This document shows, piece after piece, positions 31,545-41,739 of a DNA stretch of 64,000 bases (its first letter is position 1; each line of letters starts with the position of its first letter). The position numbers were made by a program, and so were the translations under genes. Under the pieces are notes generated by a model, which saw nothing but the letters and a program-made list of their open reading frames with translations, made no database searches and was not told the DNA's origin. The stretch spans positions 24,315,689 through 24,379,688 of the forward strand of contig OZ020270.1 in assembly GCA_963971225.1 (NCBI GenBank), written 5' to 3'. The DNA comes from Melieria omissa (lineage: Eukaryota; Arthropoda; Insecta; Diptera; Ulidiidae).

Positions 31545-32981
31545 TATATACCTAAGGTGGAGTTGCAACGTATACAAATGACAATTTGAAAGGCCCGATT
31601 CCAATAAAATACAGTACGATGGTGTATTGGTTGGTAGATGCAAAATTCTTTTTAAAAAGTAGAACCGAGTTTTATCAACCTCTTCAAACAGTTCGAAACC
31701 CCATACTTGTGCAGCGTAACTTCGTATCGCTCTTGTTACTGCCAGAAACAAGTTCAATTTTGTCGATAATTTTATTTTGCCTTTGGCCAAAAACGAACGC
31801 CACGTAGCGTTTATACTGTTTTCAGCCAAATTACCTCGGTTTATAACATGTTTTTTGAAACTTAACTTTGGGGTCATTTTCACACCTAAATAACTATATT
31901 CTGTCGTAATTGGTATCTGTACTCCGTTAAACGTCCATTTCTCTCTTTCTGCCAACCTACCGCCTTGCCTGAGAACCATTATAGCTGACTTTGCCAAGTT
32001 TACTTGCATATTCCATATGCTACAATACTTTTCAAGACTCCAAATCATTTTTTGAAGTTCATTCACATCGTCAGCTAACAGAACTATGTCATCGGCGTAT
32101 AGGAGAAGTCTTATGTTTATGTCTTCAATCCAAATACCACCTTCCAATCTGTCATGTAAATCATTCAGATATATCGAAAATAGTAAGGGCGACATCAGAC
32201 AACCTTGTTTCACTCCTGACGAAATATTAAATTTTTCCGAAATTTCATCCCCTGTCCATATCACAGAGTCCGTATTTTTGTATATGTTTTCGATGAAATT
32301 TACCATTCTTGTTGAAATGCCTAAGTTAGGCAATTTGTAAATTAAAAGATGCCTTGGAACCGTGTCAAATGCTGCCTTAAAGTCTACAAAAAACGCATAA
32401 ACCTTCTTTTTTTCGTAAAATTTGATGTGAATAATTAATGCCAAGTTGTAAATGTTGTCTGATGTGGAGTACCTTTTCCGAAACCCCGCCTGATACTCTG
32501 TAATTAGACTTTTGCTCTCTAACCAATTTGCAAGCCTCTGGTTTAGTATGCCCATCATTATCTTAGCTATACAATTCATGAATGAAATACCTCTGTAATT
32601 CGACACTACGTCCCTGTCACCTTTTTTAAACAGTGGGAATATAACACTGGTTTCAAAAACTCTATCCGCTTGTCCACAATTATATAGTCTGGTGTAGGCT
32701 TTAGCCAGTTCGTCAAGGAATTGTACGTCTGCGTTAAGAAAGAATTAGCGGTCTGCTGCCTACTCTTCTGCTACTACCAGCTTGGTAGTCCAGCTGGTGG
32801 TGGCGGTAGAACTGGCGGAATGTGACTAGACCTCCTCGTGGTGGCCGCTGGAAACAGCCACCGGGGTACGGTCTTGTATATGCCCTTGGTGGCTGGCTAA
32901 CTAGTCACTTCCCAATCTCCTATACATCCCTATGCCCAGGTTCCGTCTTATCCCTATCTCCTTTCCTCCCCCTAATCCAGG

Positions 32982-34538
32982 GTGTTATGCGACCCGTGCC
33001 CATTGGATGGTTTGCAGCCAGGGGGTATACCGGCTGTAGTAGTACGGAGCCTACCCGATACCTGTCCACCTCGGGTAGTATTTTGGACTTCCCATGGCAT
33101 GGGGCTCTGTCATGGGCGACCTTCCCGTCCCCACACTTTGCAATGGCCACCGAAAAGCCTCGTCGGAGTAGGTGGCCGCACGAACCAGATGATGAGCTCT
33201 TCTACACTAGCCTCGGATGGTATGGACGTCAGAAAGACTGACGCCATTGATCAGCAATCTGCTGAAAGTTTGCCTAGCGGTTGGAGAGACCGACCGACTA
33301 GGAGCAGGGTGAACAGTGAGTGTTCACAAGGTAGTTCGACCACCACGTCAACTTTGGCAGTTGAGGGGGCACTATCGCAGGGTCTACCTGCGCTGGTAGA
33401 AGCTACCGAAGCCATCTCTCTGAAGAGAAAGCGGTTAACGACTTCTCAGAAGAAGGGGCTGAGGAAGCTGATGGCGGCAGGTACGCCCTACGAGGAGGCT
33501 CTCAAAGCTGTCTTGGCTGAGACAACGAAGGTGGTCGAAGCTGATGGCTGCAGCAGAATCGAAGCGGCACAACCCGCACCGAAGAGGACGAAGTTTAGTC
33601 CGTCCTTTGCTGAAGCTGCTGCAGCGATCAAGGTAGGGATTCTGCCGGACGAATTCCCGGCTGTCCACTTAAACTTGGAGGAGCAGAGGGCGATAGAGGG
33701 GGCTATCAAGGAGGAGCTGCGTAAGCTGCCCGTTGATGGCCCTCAAATTCGGTTCCAAGGATGCTCCTTCAAGCCAGGGTGGATAATTGTGAACTGCGCC
33801 GATGAGGCATCGAGGAATTGGCTGAGGGGGATAATGTCGAAACCCCAGCTGGCGGAGAAGAAGGTGAAACTGGTGGAGGGTAATGACATTCCCAAGCCCA
33901 GCGTAGCCACTGCGTTCTTCCCCGGCTGCTCTCTCCCAGCCGACGATATTCTTCGGATGCTCCATACGCAGAACCGTTCACTACCAACAGGCAACTGGAA
34001 GGTACTGAACAGGTCTGTCGCGGCGCAGGGAACAACGTTGACACTGGCCATCGATGATCCCTCGGTTGCGCAACTGTCTGCGCTGAAGGACCTTCCCTTC
34101 TTTGAGCTGGGAAGAGTTCAGTTCAGGGTTAAGCGTGACCAGGGGACCAAGACATCGGTGACCAGGGGCGGCGGCACGGACAAGACGACGTCAAACGCTA
34201 GGGTGGATGAGGCAAGACCATCCACCAGCGCACAAGCACTGGCGCAAGTAAGCGGGGACCGACCGCCGGCTGGCGGACGGACGCAACCCGTCACACGGAC
34301 CGACAAAACAGTTGAACGGACCAGTGACAGGACGCCAAGACAGGCATTGGTGGGGCCCGCAAAGCCTACCTCAGCTAAGCCCGTCCGACAGACAAGGTTG
34401 ACTGGAGTGGCAAATCCGTCCAGACGGCTGGGCCTGTTGGATAAGTCTGCAAATACTCCGGGCAGTATTGAACGGGTGCAGACGAGGGGTAGAGGAGGTA
34501 AGCGTGCGGGATCTCACACGAAGGGACCGCAAGCCTAG
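32982..34538 (+). CDS. LINE 2 ORF1 protein (gag-like)
   Basis: Open frame of 518 codons. The first about 69 codons overlap the 5' leader conserved with LINE 4, so the likely start is the MM pair at 33189. Composition: a Ser/Thr-rich N-terminal part, a basic stretch KRKRLTTSQKKGLRKL, then a globular domain from about residue 205 (AEAAAAIKVGILPDEFP) with FKPGWIIVNCADEASRNWL and the LGRVQFRVKRDQ strand. This matches the DUF4780-like domain of other LOA-type ORF1 proteins. A disordered Thr/Pro/Arg tail follows. Presumed RNA-binding and chaperone function. The stop TAG at 34536-34538 directly abuts the ORF2 ATG, suggesting stop-start reinitiation. Confidence 0.85.
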   Translation: MLCDPCPLDGLQPGGIPAVVVRSLPDTCPPRVVFWTSHGMGLCHGRPSRPHTLQWPPKSLVGVGGRTNQMMSSSTLASDGMDVRKTDAIDQQSAESLPSGWRDRPTRSRVNSECSQGSSTTTSTLAVEGALSQGLPALVEATEAISLKRKRLTTSQKKGLRKLMAAGTPYEEALKAVLAETTKVVEADGCSRIEAAQPAPKRTKFSPSFAEAAAAIKVGILPDEFPAVHLNLEEQRAIEGAIKEELRKLPVDGPQIRFQGCSFKPGWIIVNCADEASRNWLRGIMSKPQLAEKKVKLVEGNDIPKPSVATAFFPGCSLPADDILRMLHTQNRSLPTGNWKVLNRSVAAQGTTLTLAIDDPSVAQLSALKDLPFFELGRVQFRVKRDQGTKTSVTRGGGTDKTTSNARVDEARPSTSAQALAQVSGDRPPAGGRTQPVTRTDKTVERTSDRTPRQALVGPAKPTSAKPVRQTRLTGVANPSRRLGLLDKSANTPGSIERVQTRGRGGKRAGSHTKGPQA

Positions 34539-37500
34539 ATGGAGATTGTTCAAATCAATCTCCACAGGGCGGTGGCAGCTTCGGCTGTCTTAACTAGGAC
34601 CCTGAACACCTTGGGTCCTAGTATAGCCCTGGTGCAGGAACCATGGACCAGCACCAATGGACAGATTCGAGGGCTATCCCAAGCAGGTAAGGTACTATGT
34701 TGCCAATCGAACACGAGAGCCAGAGCCTGCATCATATTCAATAATATTTCCTTTTTCCCGTTAACAGATTATGTTACACCGGATCTCTGCGCGGGAAAAA
34801 TCGTCTGGAACTCCAGGGAGGTCATCATAGCGTCCGCGTACTTCCCTGGGGATGACGAACACTGCCCTCCAAGACTAGCAGAACAGTTAGTTGCCTATGC
34901 TAGGGGCAACAATATGGAGCTGATACTTGGCTGTGACGCGAACGCCCATCACACCATGTGGGGCAGCTCCGACGTAAACGCTAGAGGTGAGTCACTTTTC
35001 AACTTTATACTCGCTTTAGACTTAAATATATGTAATGTTGGTGACAGTCCTACGTTTGTAACTAGGGTCAGAGAGGAAGTCTTGGATATGACCTTGACAA
35101 CCTCAATGACAACAAACCTTGTCAGTAATTGGCGGGTATCCGATGAGCCGTCATGCTCAGACCACAGGCAGATCAGGTTCACATTAGGGAATCGGGAGCT
35201 TGAAAAGGTGTCATTTAGACCAAAAAGACAGACCGACTGGGGCAGTTACTGCAGCCAGTTGGAACAGCTTATTCCTTCTCGAATAGAGAATAGGATAGAT
35301 ACCATAGACAGATTGGAAAGGGCCTCGACTACGCTCAAGGGATCCATCCTCAATGCCTATGAAGAAAACTGTCCCCTAAAGACCAAGACCTTTAAGAGGC
35401 AGACGCCATGGTGGAGTGGTCACCTTAGCAAGCTAAGGAAGGAAGTAAGGAAACTGTTCAACAGAGCTAAGCGCAATAATGACTGGCAGACCTACTCCCA
35501 GACCCTCACTAAATACAATCAAGAGATCAGGAAGGCCAAGAGAGAATCTTTTAGGCGGTTCTGTGAGGACGTATCAGATATGTCCTCCAGTTGCAGGCTA
35601 CAGAAGATCCTCTCGATGGAAAAATCCTGTCCAATCGGAACTCTAGTGGATGCAGATGGGTCCTCCACAAAAAGTGAGATGGAATCGCTTGCCCTACTCA
35701 CTAATACACACTTCCCGGGATCGAACATATTGACAACCGATCCTCTGATTGACAGTACGGGACAGTCGTATTGTCCAAGTAGGGAAGATTGGAGAACGGC
35801 CAAAGCCGTGTGCAATGCGCAAATAGTTAAATGGGCGCTGGAATCATTCGCCCCGTACAAAGCACCGGGAAGAGATGGCATTTTCCCGGCACTCTTGCAG
35901 AAGGGAATGAATATACTAGCGCCTATTCTAACTAAGATATACTCATGCAGTCTAGCATATGGATATATTCCAGAGGCCTGGAGAGCAGTAAATGTGATCT
36001 ATTTGCCAAAACCTGGAAGATCCAACAAAAAGGACCCTAAATCCTTCAGGCCAATAAGCCTAATGCCCTTCGTGCTAAAGGGACTGGAAAAGGTTGTTGA
36101 CCGCTTCCTGAGGGAAGAAATTCTAACCCGGTGTCCCCTTAGCACGAATCAACACGCCTATCAGAAAGGTAGATCCACAGAAACGGCCCTATCAGTGCTG
36201 GTAGGCAAAATTGAGAAGTCCCTGGAAGTGAAGGAGATCTGCCTGGCAGGTTTCTTAGACATTGAAGGGGCCTTCAACTACACGACCTTCGAAGCGATAG
36301 AAACAGCGCTAGAAGATTTCCAGGTGCCTACCACTCTCATAAGATGGATATCATCAATGCTCGAAAGCAGGGTGATTCGGTCCAGCTTAGGGGGGGTAGA
36401 GCTCTCTGCAAAAACAGCAAGGGGGTGTCCCCAAGGAGGAGTCCTATCCCCGCTGCTGTGGTCTGTGGTCGTTGACGGACTAATCCGCTCTCTTACAGAG
36501 CAGGGACATGAAGTCATTGCATATGCAGACGACCTAGCAATCGCAGTCAGGGGCAGAGATGGACAAACCGTCTCAGACTTGCTCCAGAACGCGTTGAACA
36601 CAGTGGAGTGCTGGTGCGTCAGACAGAAACTGTCTGTGAATCCAGATAAAACCATTGTAGTGCCTTTCACTCTTAAAAGGAAATTAAACCTAAGACAGGT
36701 TAGGATCTTTGGTAAAGAACTTAACTACTCGAAGGAGGTTAAGTACCTAGGGGTAACTCTAGACAGTAAATTGAACTGGAGACCCCACGTAGATCGCATG
36801 CTTACAAGAGCAGGTAATGCTCTCTGGAGCTGCAAGAGGATCTGTGGGAAAAACTGGGGTCTGAGGCCGAAATGGCTTCAGAAGATTTACACCCTAGTCA
36901 TTCTGCCAACTATCACTTATGGAGCGATAGTCTGGTGGAAGAAAACCACAGAAGTAACAACTGCGACTAAGCTAGAGAAACTACAAAGACTAGCGAATAC
37001 CTGTATAACAGGTTGTCTCAGAACCACTCCAACTGCAGCTCTCAATGTTATATTGGGAATGCTACCGCTGGAACTGAATGTGCAGATGGCAGCAACCAAT
37101 AGCACACACAGGCTGATGCATAATGGATCCATACCAAGGGATGCACAGGCAATCGGCCACCGATCTCTGCTGAGGGACAGGGGGCGGGATGGAGGCTTTT
37201 GGATGCCTCTGGACCAGATGCCCCAGAAGCACCTCTTCAGAAAAAGTTACGCAACGTATATACCTCACAGGTTGGACTGGGCTGATAAAAAGATCAGTCT
37301 CACGTGTGAGGACATTGTCTGGTACACCGATGGGTCCAAGACAGAAGAAGGAACAGGGGCAGGAATATTTAGCTCCGGTTTCCGGTCTTCTGTAAGTCTT
37401 GGGGACAAAGCCTCGATTTTTCAGGCTGAGGTCTTTGCCATAAATGTGTGTGCCAGGAAATTACTAACATTCAATGTTAGAAAGAAAAGGATAATCATAA

Positions 37501-38150
37501 TGTCAGACAGCCAGGCGGCAATCAAGGCCCTAGGCTCGATGACATTTGACTCCAAACTGGTCTGGGAGACAGCAAATGTTCTCCAGGATCTCTCAAGGGA
37601 AAACCAAGTGATAATACACTGGATCCCTGCGCACTGTGGGCACGATGGTAATGAGGAAGCGGACAGATTGGCAAAGGAAGGGGCTGCTAGCCGGCCCTAC
37701 GGACCTGAACCAATCATAGGTGTTAGCAAGTCTCATTACAGACATTGTGTTAAACAGGAATTCATTAATCGAGCAAACCACAAATGGTCGAACACAATGG
37801 GGCAACGATGCTCCAAGCTTTTCTTTCCAGCCTACTCGGAAAGGAAATCCAGGTACCTAATTGACCTAAGCAGAAAGGAGCTCAAGGTCATGACGGGGAT
37901 GCTAAGTGGACACTGTCTGCTAAATATGCATAAGGCGCGTCTGGGACTAACGGACAGCGAACTTTGCAGATTTTGTATGGAAGAAGAGGAGACTTCTATA
38001 CATATTATAACTGAATGCCCTGCCCTAATACACGCAAGAAAGCGAATATTAGGGAAGGAGGTAATACAGACGAGAGATTTGTCTGAAATGAATCTAAGGA
38101 AACTAAAGGAGTTCCTAGATAACATTGGAGGACACGAACTCCTCCAATAA
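34539..38150 (+). CDS. LINE 2 ORF2 polyprotein (endonuclease, RT, RNase H)
   Basis: 1203 residues, intact. APE-type endonuclease at about 1-220: MEIVQINLHRAVAASAV, LVQEPW, LILGCDANAHHTMWG, SDHRQIRF. Reverse transcriptase at about 430-740: APGRDGIFPALL, FLDIEGAFNY, GCPQGGVLSPLLW, YADDLAIAV. RNase H at about 925-1060: WYTDGSKTEEGTGAG, FQAEVFAI, MSDSQAAIKAL and NEEADRLAKEG supply its acidic residues. C-terminal CCHC: CRFCMEEEETSIHIITEC. It nicks target DNA, primes reverse transcription on the cut end and degrades the RNA strand. All catalytic motifs appear preserved. The RNase H domain supports the LOA or I-type group; LOA is preferred from the FLDIEGAF motif. Confidence 0.92.
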   Translation: MEIVQINLHRAVAASAVLTRTLNTLGPSIALVQEPWTSTNGQIRGLSQAGKVLCCQSNTRARACIIFNNISFFPLTDYVTPDLCAGKIVWNSREVIIASAYFPGDDEHCPPRLAEQLVAYARGNNMELILGCDANAHHTMWGSSDVNARGESLFNFILALDLNICNVGDSPTFVTRVREEVLDMTLTTSMTTNLVSNWRVSDEPSCSDHRQIRFTLGNRELEKVSFRPKRQTDWGSYCSQLEQLIPSRIENRIDTIDRLERASTTLKGSILNAYEENCPLKTKTFKRQTPWWSGHLSKLRKEVRKLFNRAKRNNDWQTYSQTLTKYNQEIRKAKRESFRRFCEDVSDMSSSCRLQKILSMEKSCPIGTLVDADGSSTKSEMESLALLTNTHFPGSNILTTDPLIDSTGQSYCPSREDWRTAKAVCNAQIVKWALESFAPYKAPGRDGIFPALLQKGMNILAPILTKIYSCSLAYGYIPEAWRAVNVIYLPKPGRSNKKDPKSFRPISLMPFVLKGLEKVVDRFLREEILTRCPLSTNQHAYQKGRSTETALSVLVGKIEKSLEVKEICLAGFLDIEGAFNYTTFEAIETALEDFQVPTTLIRWISSMLESRVIRSSLGGVELSAKTARGCPQGGVLSPLLWSVVVDGLIRSLTEQGHEVIAYADDLAIAVRGRDGQTVSDLLQNALNTVECWCVRQKLSVNPDKTIVVPFTLKRKLNLRQVRIFGKELNYSKEVKYLGVTLDSKLNWRPHVDRMLTRAGNALWSCKRICGKNWGLRPKWLQKIYTLVILPTITYGAIVWWKKTTEVTTATKLEKLQRLANTCITGCLRTTPTAALNVILGMLPLELNVQMAATNSTHRLMHNGSIPRDAQAIGHRSLLRDRGRDGGFWMPLDQMPQKHLFRKSYATYIPHRLDWADKKISLTCEDIVWYTDGSKTEEGTGAGIFSSGFRSSVSLGDKASIFQAEVFAINVCARKLLTFNVRKKRIIIMSDSQAAIKALGSMTFDSKLVWETANVLQDLSRENQVIIHWIPAHCGHDGNEEADRLAKEGAASRPYGPEPIIGVSKSHYRHCVKQEFINRANHKWSNTMGQRCSKLFFPAYSERKSRYLIDLSRKELKVMTGMLSGHCLLNMHKARLGLTDSELCRFCMEEEETSIHIITECPALIHARKRILGKEVIQTRDLSEMNLRKLKEFLDNIGGHELLQ

Positions 38151-39090
38151 CGTAGAGGGACATGACACAATAGTTCACTACTTGGACGCAGTGTCTCGGG
38201 CAGGTGTTGTTCGAATCCCAAATCTAATCTAATCTAATCTAATCTAAGAAAGAATTCATATGTAATCCTATCCAAACCAGGGGCCTTTCCAGATTTCTTT
38301 TTATGTAACATTTGAAGAACTTCTGCCGAAGAGATTGGTTTGTCTAAACTTTCGTCTGTTTCTAGCAAGGCTACATAGTGTATTTGATGTGCAGAGGTGA
38401 CTGGATTTAGAAAGTCCTTAAAATAATGTCTGAATGCCTCTGCGGATATATCCGAACTAGGCGATGGGTTTGAGCCTCGAATTGTCTTCACAAGATCCCA
38501 CCACTCTGCACTTTTTACTTCATTTATTCTTCGCTCCAGATCGTTATAGTACTCCTTCTTGCAAATTTCACATTGTTCTTTATATTTTTTATTTGCAACG
38601 ATGTACTGTTCTTTAAGGTCATCTGTACCTGTTTTGCGAAATTTTCTTAATAGCCTTAAAGTAACTTTTCTAGCTGCTAGACATTTCCAGTTAAACCACT
38701 CTGACTTTTTGACTAACTTCCTTGCAGTTTGTCTTCGCACTACTGCGGAATTTATAATATCCGTAAAGTCACCTAAATTCAACTCATCGTTTTCTTCTTT
38801 CCTCTTGTGCATTTCCTTTATAAGTCGTCTATTGTACAATTCTACTTGTGAACTATCCCAAATCAATTTAGGTAATATGCCTTCGTGCTTTTCACTTGCA
38901 ACATTCAGCTTCAGTTGCAGCGAAAGTGCAATTGGCATGTGATCAGACCATACCTTATTTTCCACCTTAAAATCCAACACAAGTTTGGCTATGTCTCTAG
39001 AGACAGCGCAAATGTCGTTTACGGACTTTCCTACACTGCTTATAAAAGTTAAGTTTCCATTATCATCGCTTTTCGTCATTCCGTTTAGTA

Positions 39091-40280
39091 GGGGAATGGT
39101 TCCGGTTGTGGGCACCTTTTTGTTTTTGGCTCATAACTTTTTACCAAGTTCTTCTTAATCGGACATATGGACATCTATGGAAAGCTAGAAACCTTAGCTA
39201 ACAAGTAATGACAAAAGTAAATCGATTCCGTCAAATAGAAAAGTTGTTTTTGTTAATTTTGTAAAGTAGTCATTTTTAACCAAAATTTTTTTTTGGTTCG
39301 GTTGTGGGCACGCCTGGAAAATCTGGTGGAAACGGAAAAACCAACACGAATATAGAAAAACATTAAGTTTTAATTATTTGAAGCACAATGCACGCATGTG
39401 AAGTAGCTGGTACGCATGTCGGCACATTTTGGATGGACGGGCATTTCAAAATGTAAGTGACCAAGTTATTCTCCTGGGCTGTCAAGAAGACCTAAAGTAA
39501 AATGAAATTCAACCTAATTAATCAACACTCTTCAAGTGCTGTGACGTGAAGAAGGTGGAAAACACCAGTTAACCTGATTCGATAACATCCACGAAAAGAA
39601 GAAAACACCACCGTCGACAGCTTTGATGTTTCCGAAATTTTCTTCCACCTTCTTTTTGTAGCGTTGGAAAGTGGTTCAGGAAATCGCATACGCTGCGGCA
39701 GTCGATTTTGTGGTTAGCTTATCTGCAGAACAATGTTAAATTACATCCAGCACATTAAAAAAGATATCGGAGGATTTTTTTATTTACCCTTGGAAGATAT
39801 AACTAAAACAACCAAAAAATGCGTTAGAAGACCATTTTCGATGAAATAACTTACCAAAACTTACCAAATCACTAAAAGATGGGTGCCCACAACCGAACTA
39901 ATTGCAGTGCCCACAACCGAATTTGGCAGCCATTTTGAGAAGTAGTGAAAAATTTGTTCGGGGTAAACATATTGGTTGTAATCAATATTGGATCACAAAG
40001 TATAATAAATTTACTAAATAAAAATGCATTTTACTCGCCTTCTCGATGGATTCACTTCGATTTATGACACCATTTAAAATGTGTAAAAAAATGTTTGTCT
40101 TATTTTTTAAGCACAGAAAGATATATATGGTCCCAGCACAAAGCAGGCGTGTCTGTTCGACTCAGTATTTGGCACAAAAAGATCGTGGTTCCATAATGAA
40201 CAAATGGCCTTAGTCAAAAAAACCCAGCCTGCTTTCTATCAAAAGATACGAAGGGGTGCCCACAACCGAACCTTTTACCC
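39091..40280. mobile_element. TA-flanked element with repeated CGGTTGTGGGCAC motif
   Basis: Inverted ends GGGGAATGGTTCCGGTTGTG and GGGTAAAAGGTTCGGTTGTG (right end, reverse complement). Comparison with the empty site in copy C2 shows the duplication is TA. The 13-mer CGGTTGTGGGCAC or a close variant occurs five times: near both ends (about 39103, 40254) and internally (39299 forward, 39888 and 39909 reversed). No transposase is encoded. Tc1/mariner type by TA target, but ends starting GGG are unusual for that group. Confidence 0.82.
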
Positions 40281-40722
40281 TACTATAAGTCCAATATTTT
40301 CACAAAAGTCCATAAATTCTTGCCCATTTCTATTGACTACTTTGTCTTTTGAATTTCGCTTTTCTTTACCTCCAACAATATCTCTCTGTAAAAAGTCATC
40401 CATGTCTACTTGTAAATGTCCGATTCGTACATTCAAGTCTCCGATCACAATAGGATTGATGAGATCATTTTGCTCAAAGCATTCTGTTACCAGATCGAAT
40501 TCTTTGGTCCAGTTGCAACGCTTTAGATACAACGGTACGATACTAATTTTATACTTCAATGACATCTACACTTTCTACACACTTAAACGAATATATGACT
40601 CCCATCTTATCTAGACTCTTTTTAACCGCATATAAAGTTCCCCCACTTGTGCGTCCATATTGGCTCAAACGTACTGCAGGTTTCCAATAAAGAGAAAATC
40701 CATTAAAGTACTTTGAGTATCT

Positions 40723-40963
40723 CGCAGTCGCTCAACGGGCAAGGACCACCAACAAAAAGTGTAACGGAGTGGAAAAAGGTGAGAAGTAAATGAAAGCGAT
40801 TCATTTTGTAAAATTTTCTTCAATCATAGAGGGTTTGGGTTGATTGAAAAAGTGAGGTAAGAAGGAAGCTGGCGCATAATAGACGAGAAGCTTCAGCGAC
40901 CGGCTGCGGACCTTTTAAGAAGCACACACTTTCCGAAATGGAAGAGGCGGTTGCCTTTTCTTC
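40723..40963. other. Junction segment, nothing recognised
   Basis: Sequence after the truncated 5' end of C1. It does not continue LINE 1 and does not match the copy C2 flank. No gene is supported. Confidence 0.3.
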
Positions 40964-41215
40964 CTATCGTTGATAGCCTCCTTCGGCAAGAAATCGCAAA
41001 GCCGTCACCAATTTCAATTCTGGCGAAATGGAGCATTGCCGAAGAAAAGGTTTCACTTCGGTCAAGATCATGTTGAATGCTGCTTTGTTCAGGCGGTACT
41101 GAGCAATAAACCTTAAATAGAAATAACTTGTACTAGTTACGAAGAATCTGGCAATTTCATCGGATTGCTGTGGTCTCACAAAATTCTGCGCTTTACTTTT
41201 TCAACGGCGGACTGC
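40964..41215 (-). pseudogene. PIF/Harbinger nuclease N-terminal fragment
   Basis: The minus-strand frame reads IAQYRLNKAAFNMILTEVKP and KLVTALRFLAEGGYQR, the helical N-terminal region of HARBI1-type nucleases just before the DDE core. A stop follows GGYQR immediately (about 40961), and downstream sequence no longer matches the family. No catalytic residue is present. An isolated remnant of a Harbinger transposon. Confidence 0.7.
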
Positions 41216-41340
41216 TCGTTCTCAAGCAATACTGCCAATAAAATAACCGAACTCATTTAATAAAATAAGAAATCTCACAAAGTTTTACAAGTGCCTTTTT
41301 CGTTTGAACATTTCAAGCAAACAGCTGATTGAAGGTTTGT

Positions 41341-41715
41341 TAGGTTAGGTTAGGTATTGAAGGGTGTGTGCGTCCCAAGGGCAGCACTTCCACTCGGAGG
41401 CCAAAATGGCCCATTGTGAATCCCTTCATGGAAGATTCTGGAGCTAACCAGTGGCTCTCAGTTCGGGGCAAACCAATTCGACCTCTTGATGAAGGAGAGT
41501 AGATCCGATATTTCAACTACTGCTGCGCAGGCCAAGTCTACCAGGAACCTCGACCCCAAGGTACGGAGTCGGCGTTCCTGCAGAGCCGGGCAGTGGCACA
41601 GGTAGTGTTGGATCGTTTCCACTTCTTCCTCATCTCCATAGCTTCTGCAACATCACTGGACGAGAGGCACCATTTGACCAGCATAGATCCAATGGCGCAG
41701 TGTCCAGTAGAAGAA
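41341..41715 (-). pseudogene. LOA-like LINE 3' fragment with (CCTAA) tail
   Basis: On the minus strand: GHCAIG, then after a frame change CCRSYGDEEEVETIQHYLCH and CPALQERRLRTLGSRFL, ending DLLSFIKRSNWF, the CCHC tail of LOA-like ORF2 proteins. The 3' tail CCTAACCTAACCTAAC appears on the plus strand as TTAGG repeats at 41341-41355. It is not closely similar to any of the four long LOA-like copies here, so it is a fifth subfamily. Confidence 0.75.
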
Positions 41716-41739
41716 GAAGAAGAAGAATTCGCGTGGGCA

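Larger units (their letters stand above)
32747..38244 (+). mobile_element. LOA-like LINE 2, full length with both ORFs intact
   Basis: 5498 bp flanked by the exact 12-bp duplication TAAGAAAGAATT (32735-32746 and 38245-38256) and ending in an (AATCT) repeat tail. ORF1 and ORF2 are uninterrupted. It is inserted in family-C copy C1; C2 has the empty site, so both boundaries are certain. The shared 5' leader (about 32978-33130) also occurs in LINE 4. Of the retroelements here it is the best candidate for recent activity. Confidence 0.93.
22804..40720 (-). pseudogene. Family-C ORF2 of copy C1, in six pieces
   Basis: Reading 5' to 3' on the minus strand: the endonuclease fragment (40720-40281) ends ENIGLIV. 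After the TA element come NGMTKSDDNGNLTF and SDHMPIAL (39090-38257). After LINE 2 the RT core follows (32734-31551: FVDFKAAFDTVPR, GVKQGCLMSPLLF, YADDIVLLADD). After the LTR there are about 14 codons. After the R1-like LINE comes the C-terminal domain (29885-29427) with CNLNELEDLAHFFGRCPIL, a Cys/His cluster. After the DNA transposon are the last residues to the stop at about 22804. A frameshift near 40555 (same site as in C2) shows it was dead early. Confidence 0.8.
22635..40722 (-). mobile_element. Family-C LINE copy C1, five times interrupted
   Basis: The 3' end is at 22635 with a GATAGATAGATA tail; the 5' end is truncated in the endonuclease at 40722. Excluding inserts and one duplication each, about 3.26 kb remains of 18.09 kb. 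Inserts: DNA transposon 22924-29426, R1-like LINE 29895-31165, solo LTR 31217-31544, LOA-like LINE 2 32747-38244, TA element 39091-40280. Each removal restores the frame or matches the uninterrupted copy C2. It lies directly against LINE 1, but no matching duplication was found beyond 40722. The clade is not assigned: APE endonuclease, RT with GVKQGCLMSPLLF and YADDIVLLA, no RNase H. Confidence 0.85.

Noticed and set aside
32982..33188. The first 69 codons of the LINE 2 ORF1 frame as protein
   Set aside because: They overlap the leader conserved with LINE 4 at nucleotide level; the MM start at 33189 is more plausible, although translation from 32982 cannot be excluded.
40204..40614. 136-codon plus-strand frame
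   Set aside because: Antisense shadow of the family-C LINE and the TA element; the same frame appears opposite copy C2 at 53521-53958.
41341..41355. TTAGG repeats as telomeric DNA
   Set aside because: Only three units, attached to the 3' end of a LINE fragment whose tail they form; Diptera lack TTAGG telomeres.
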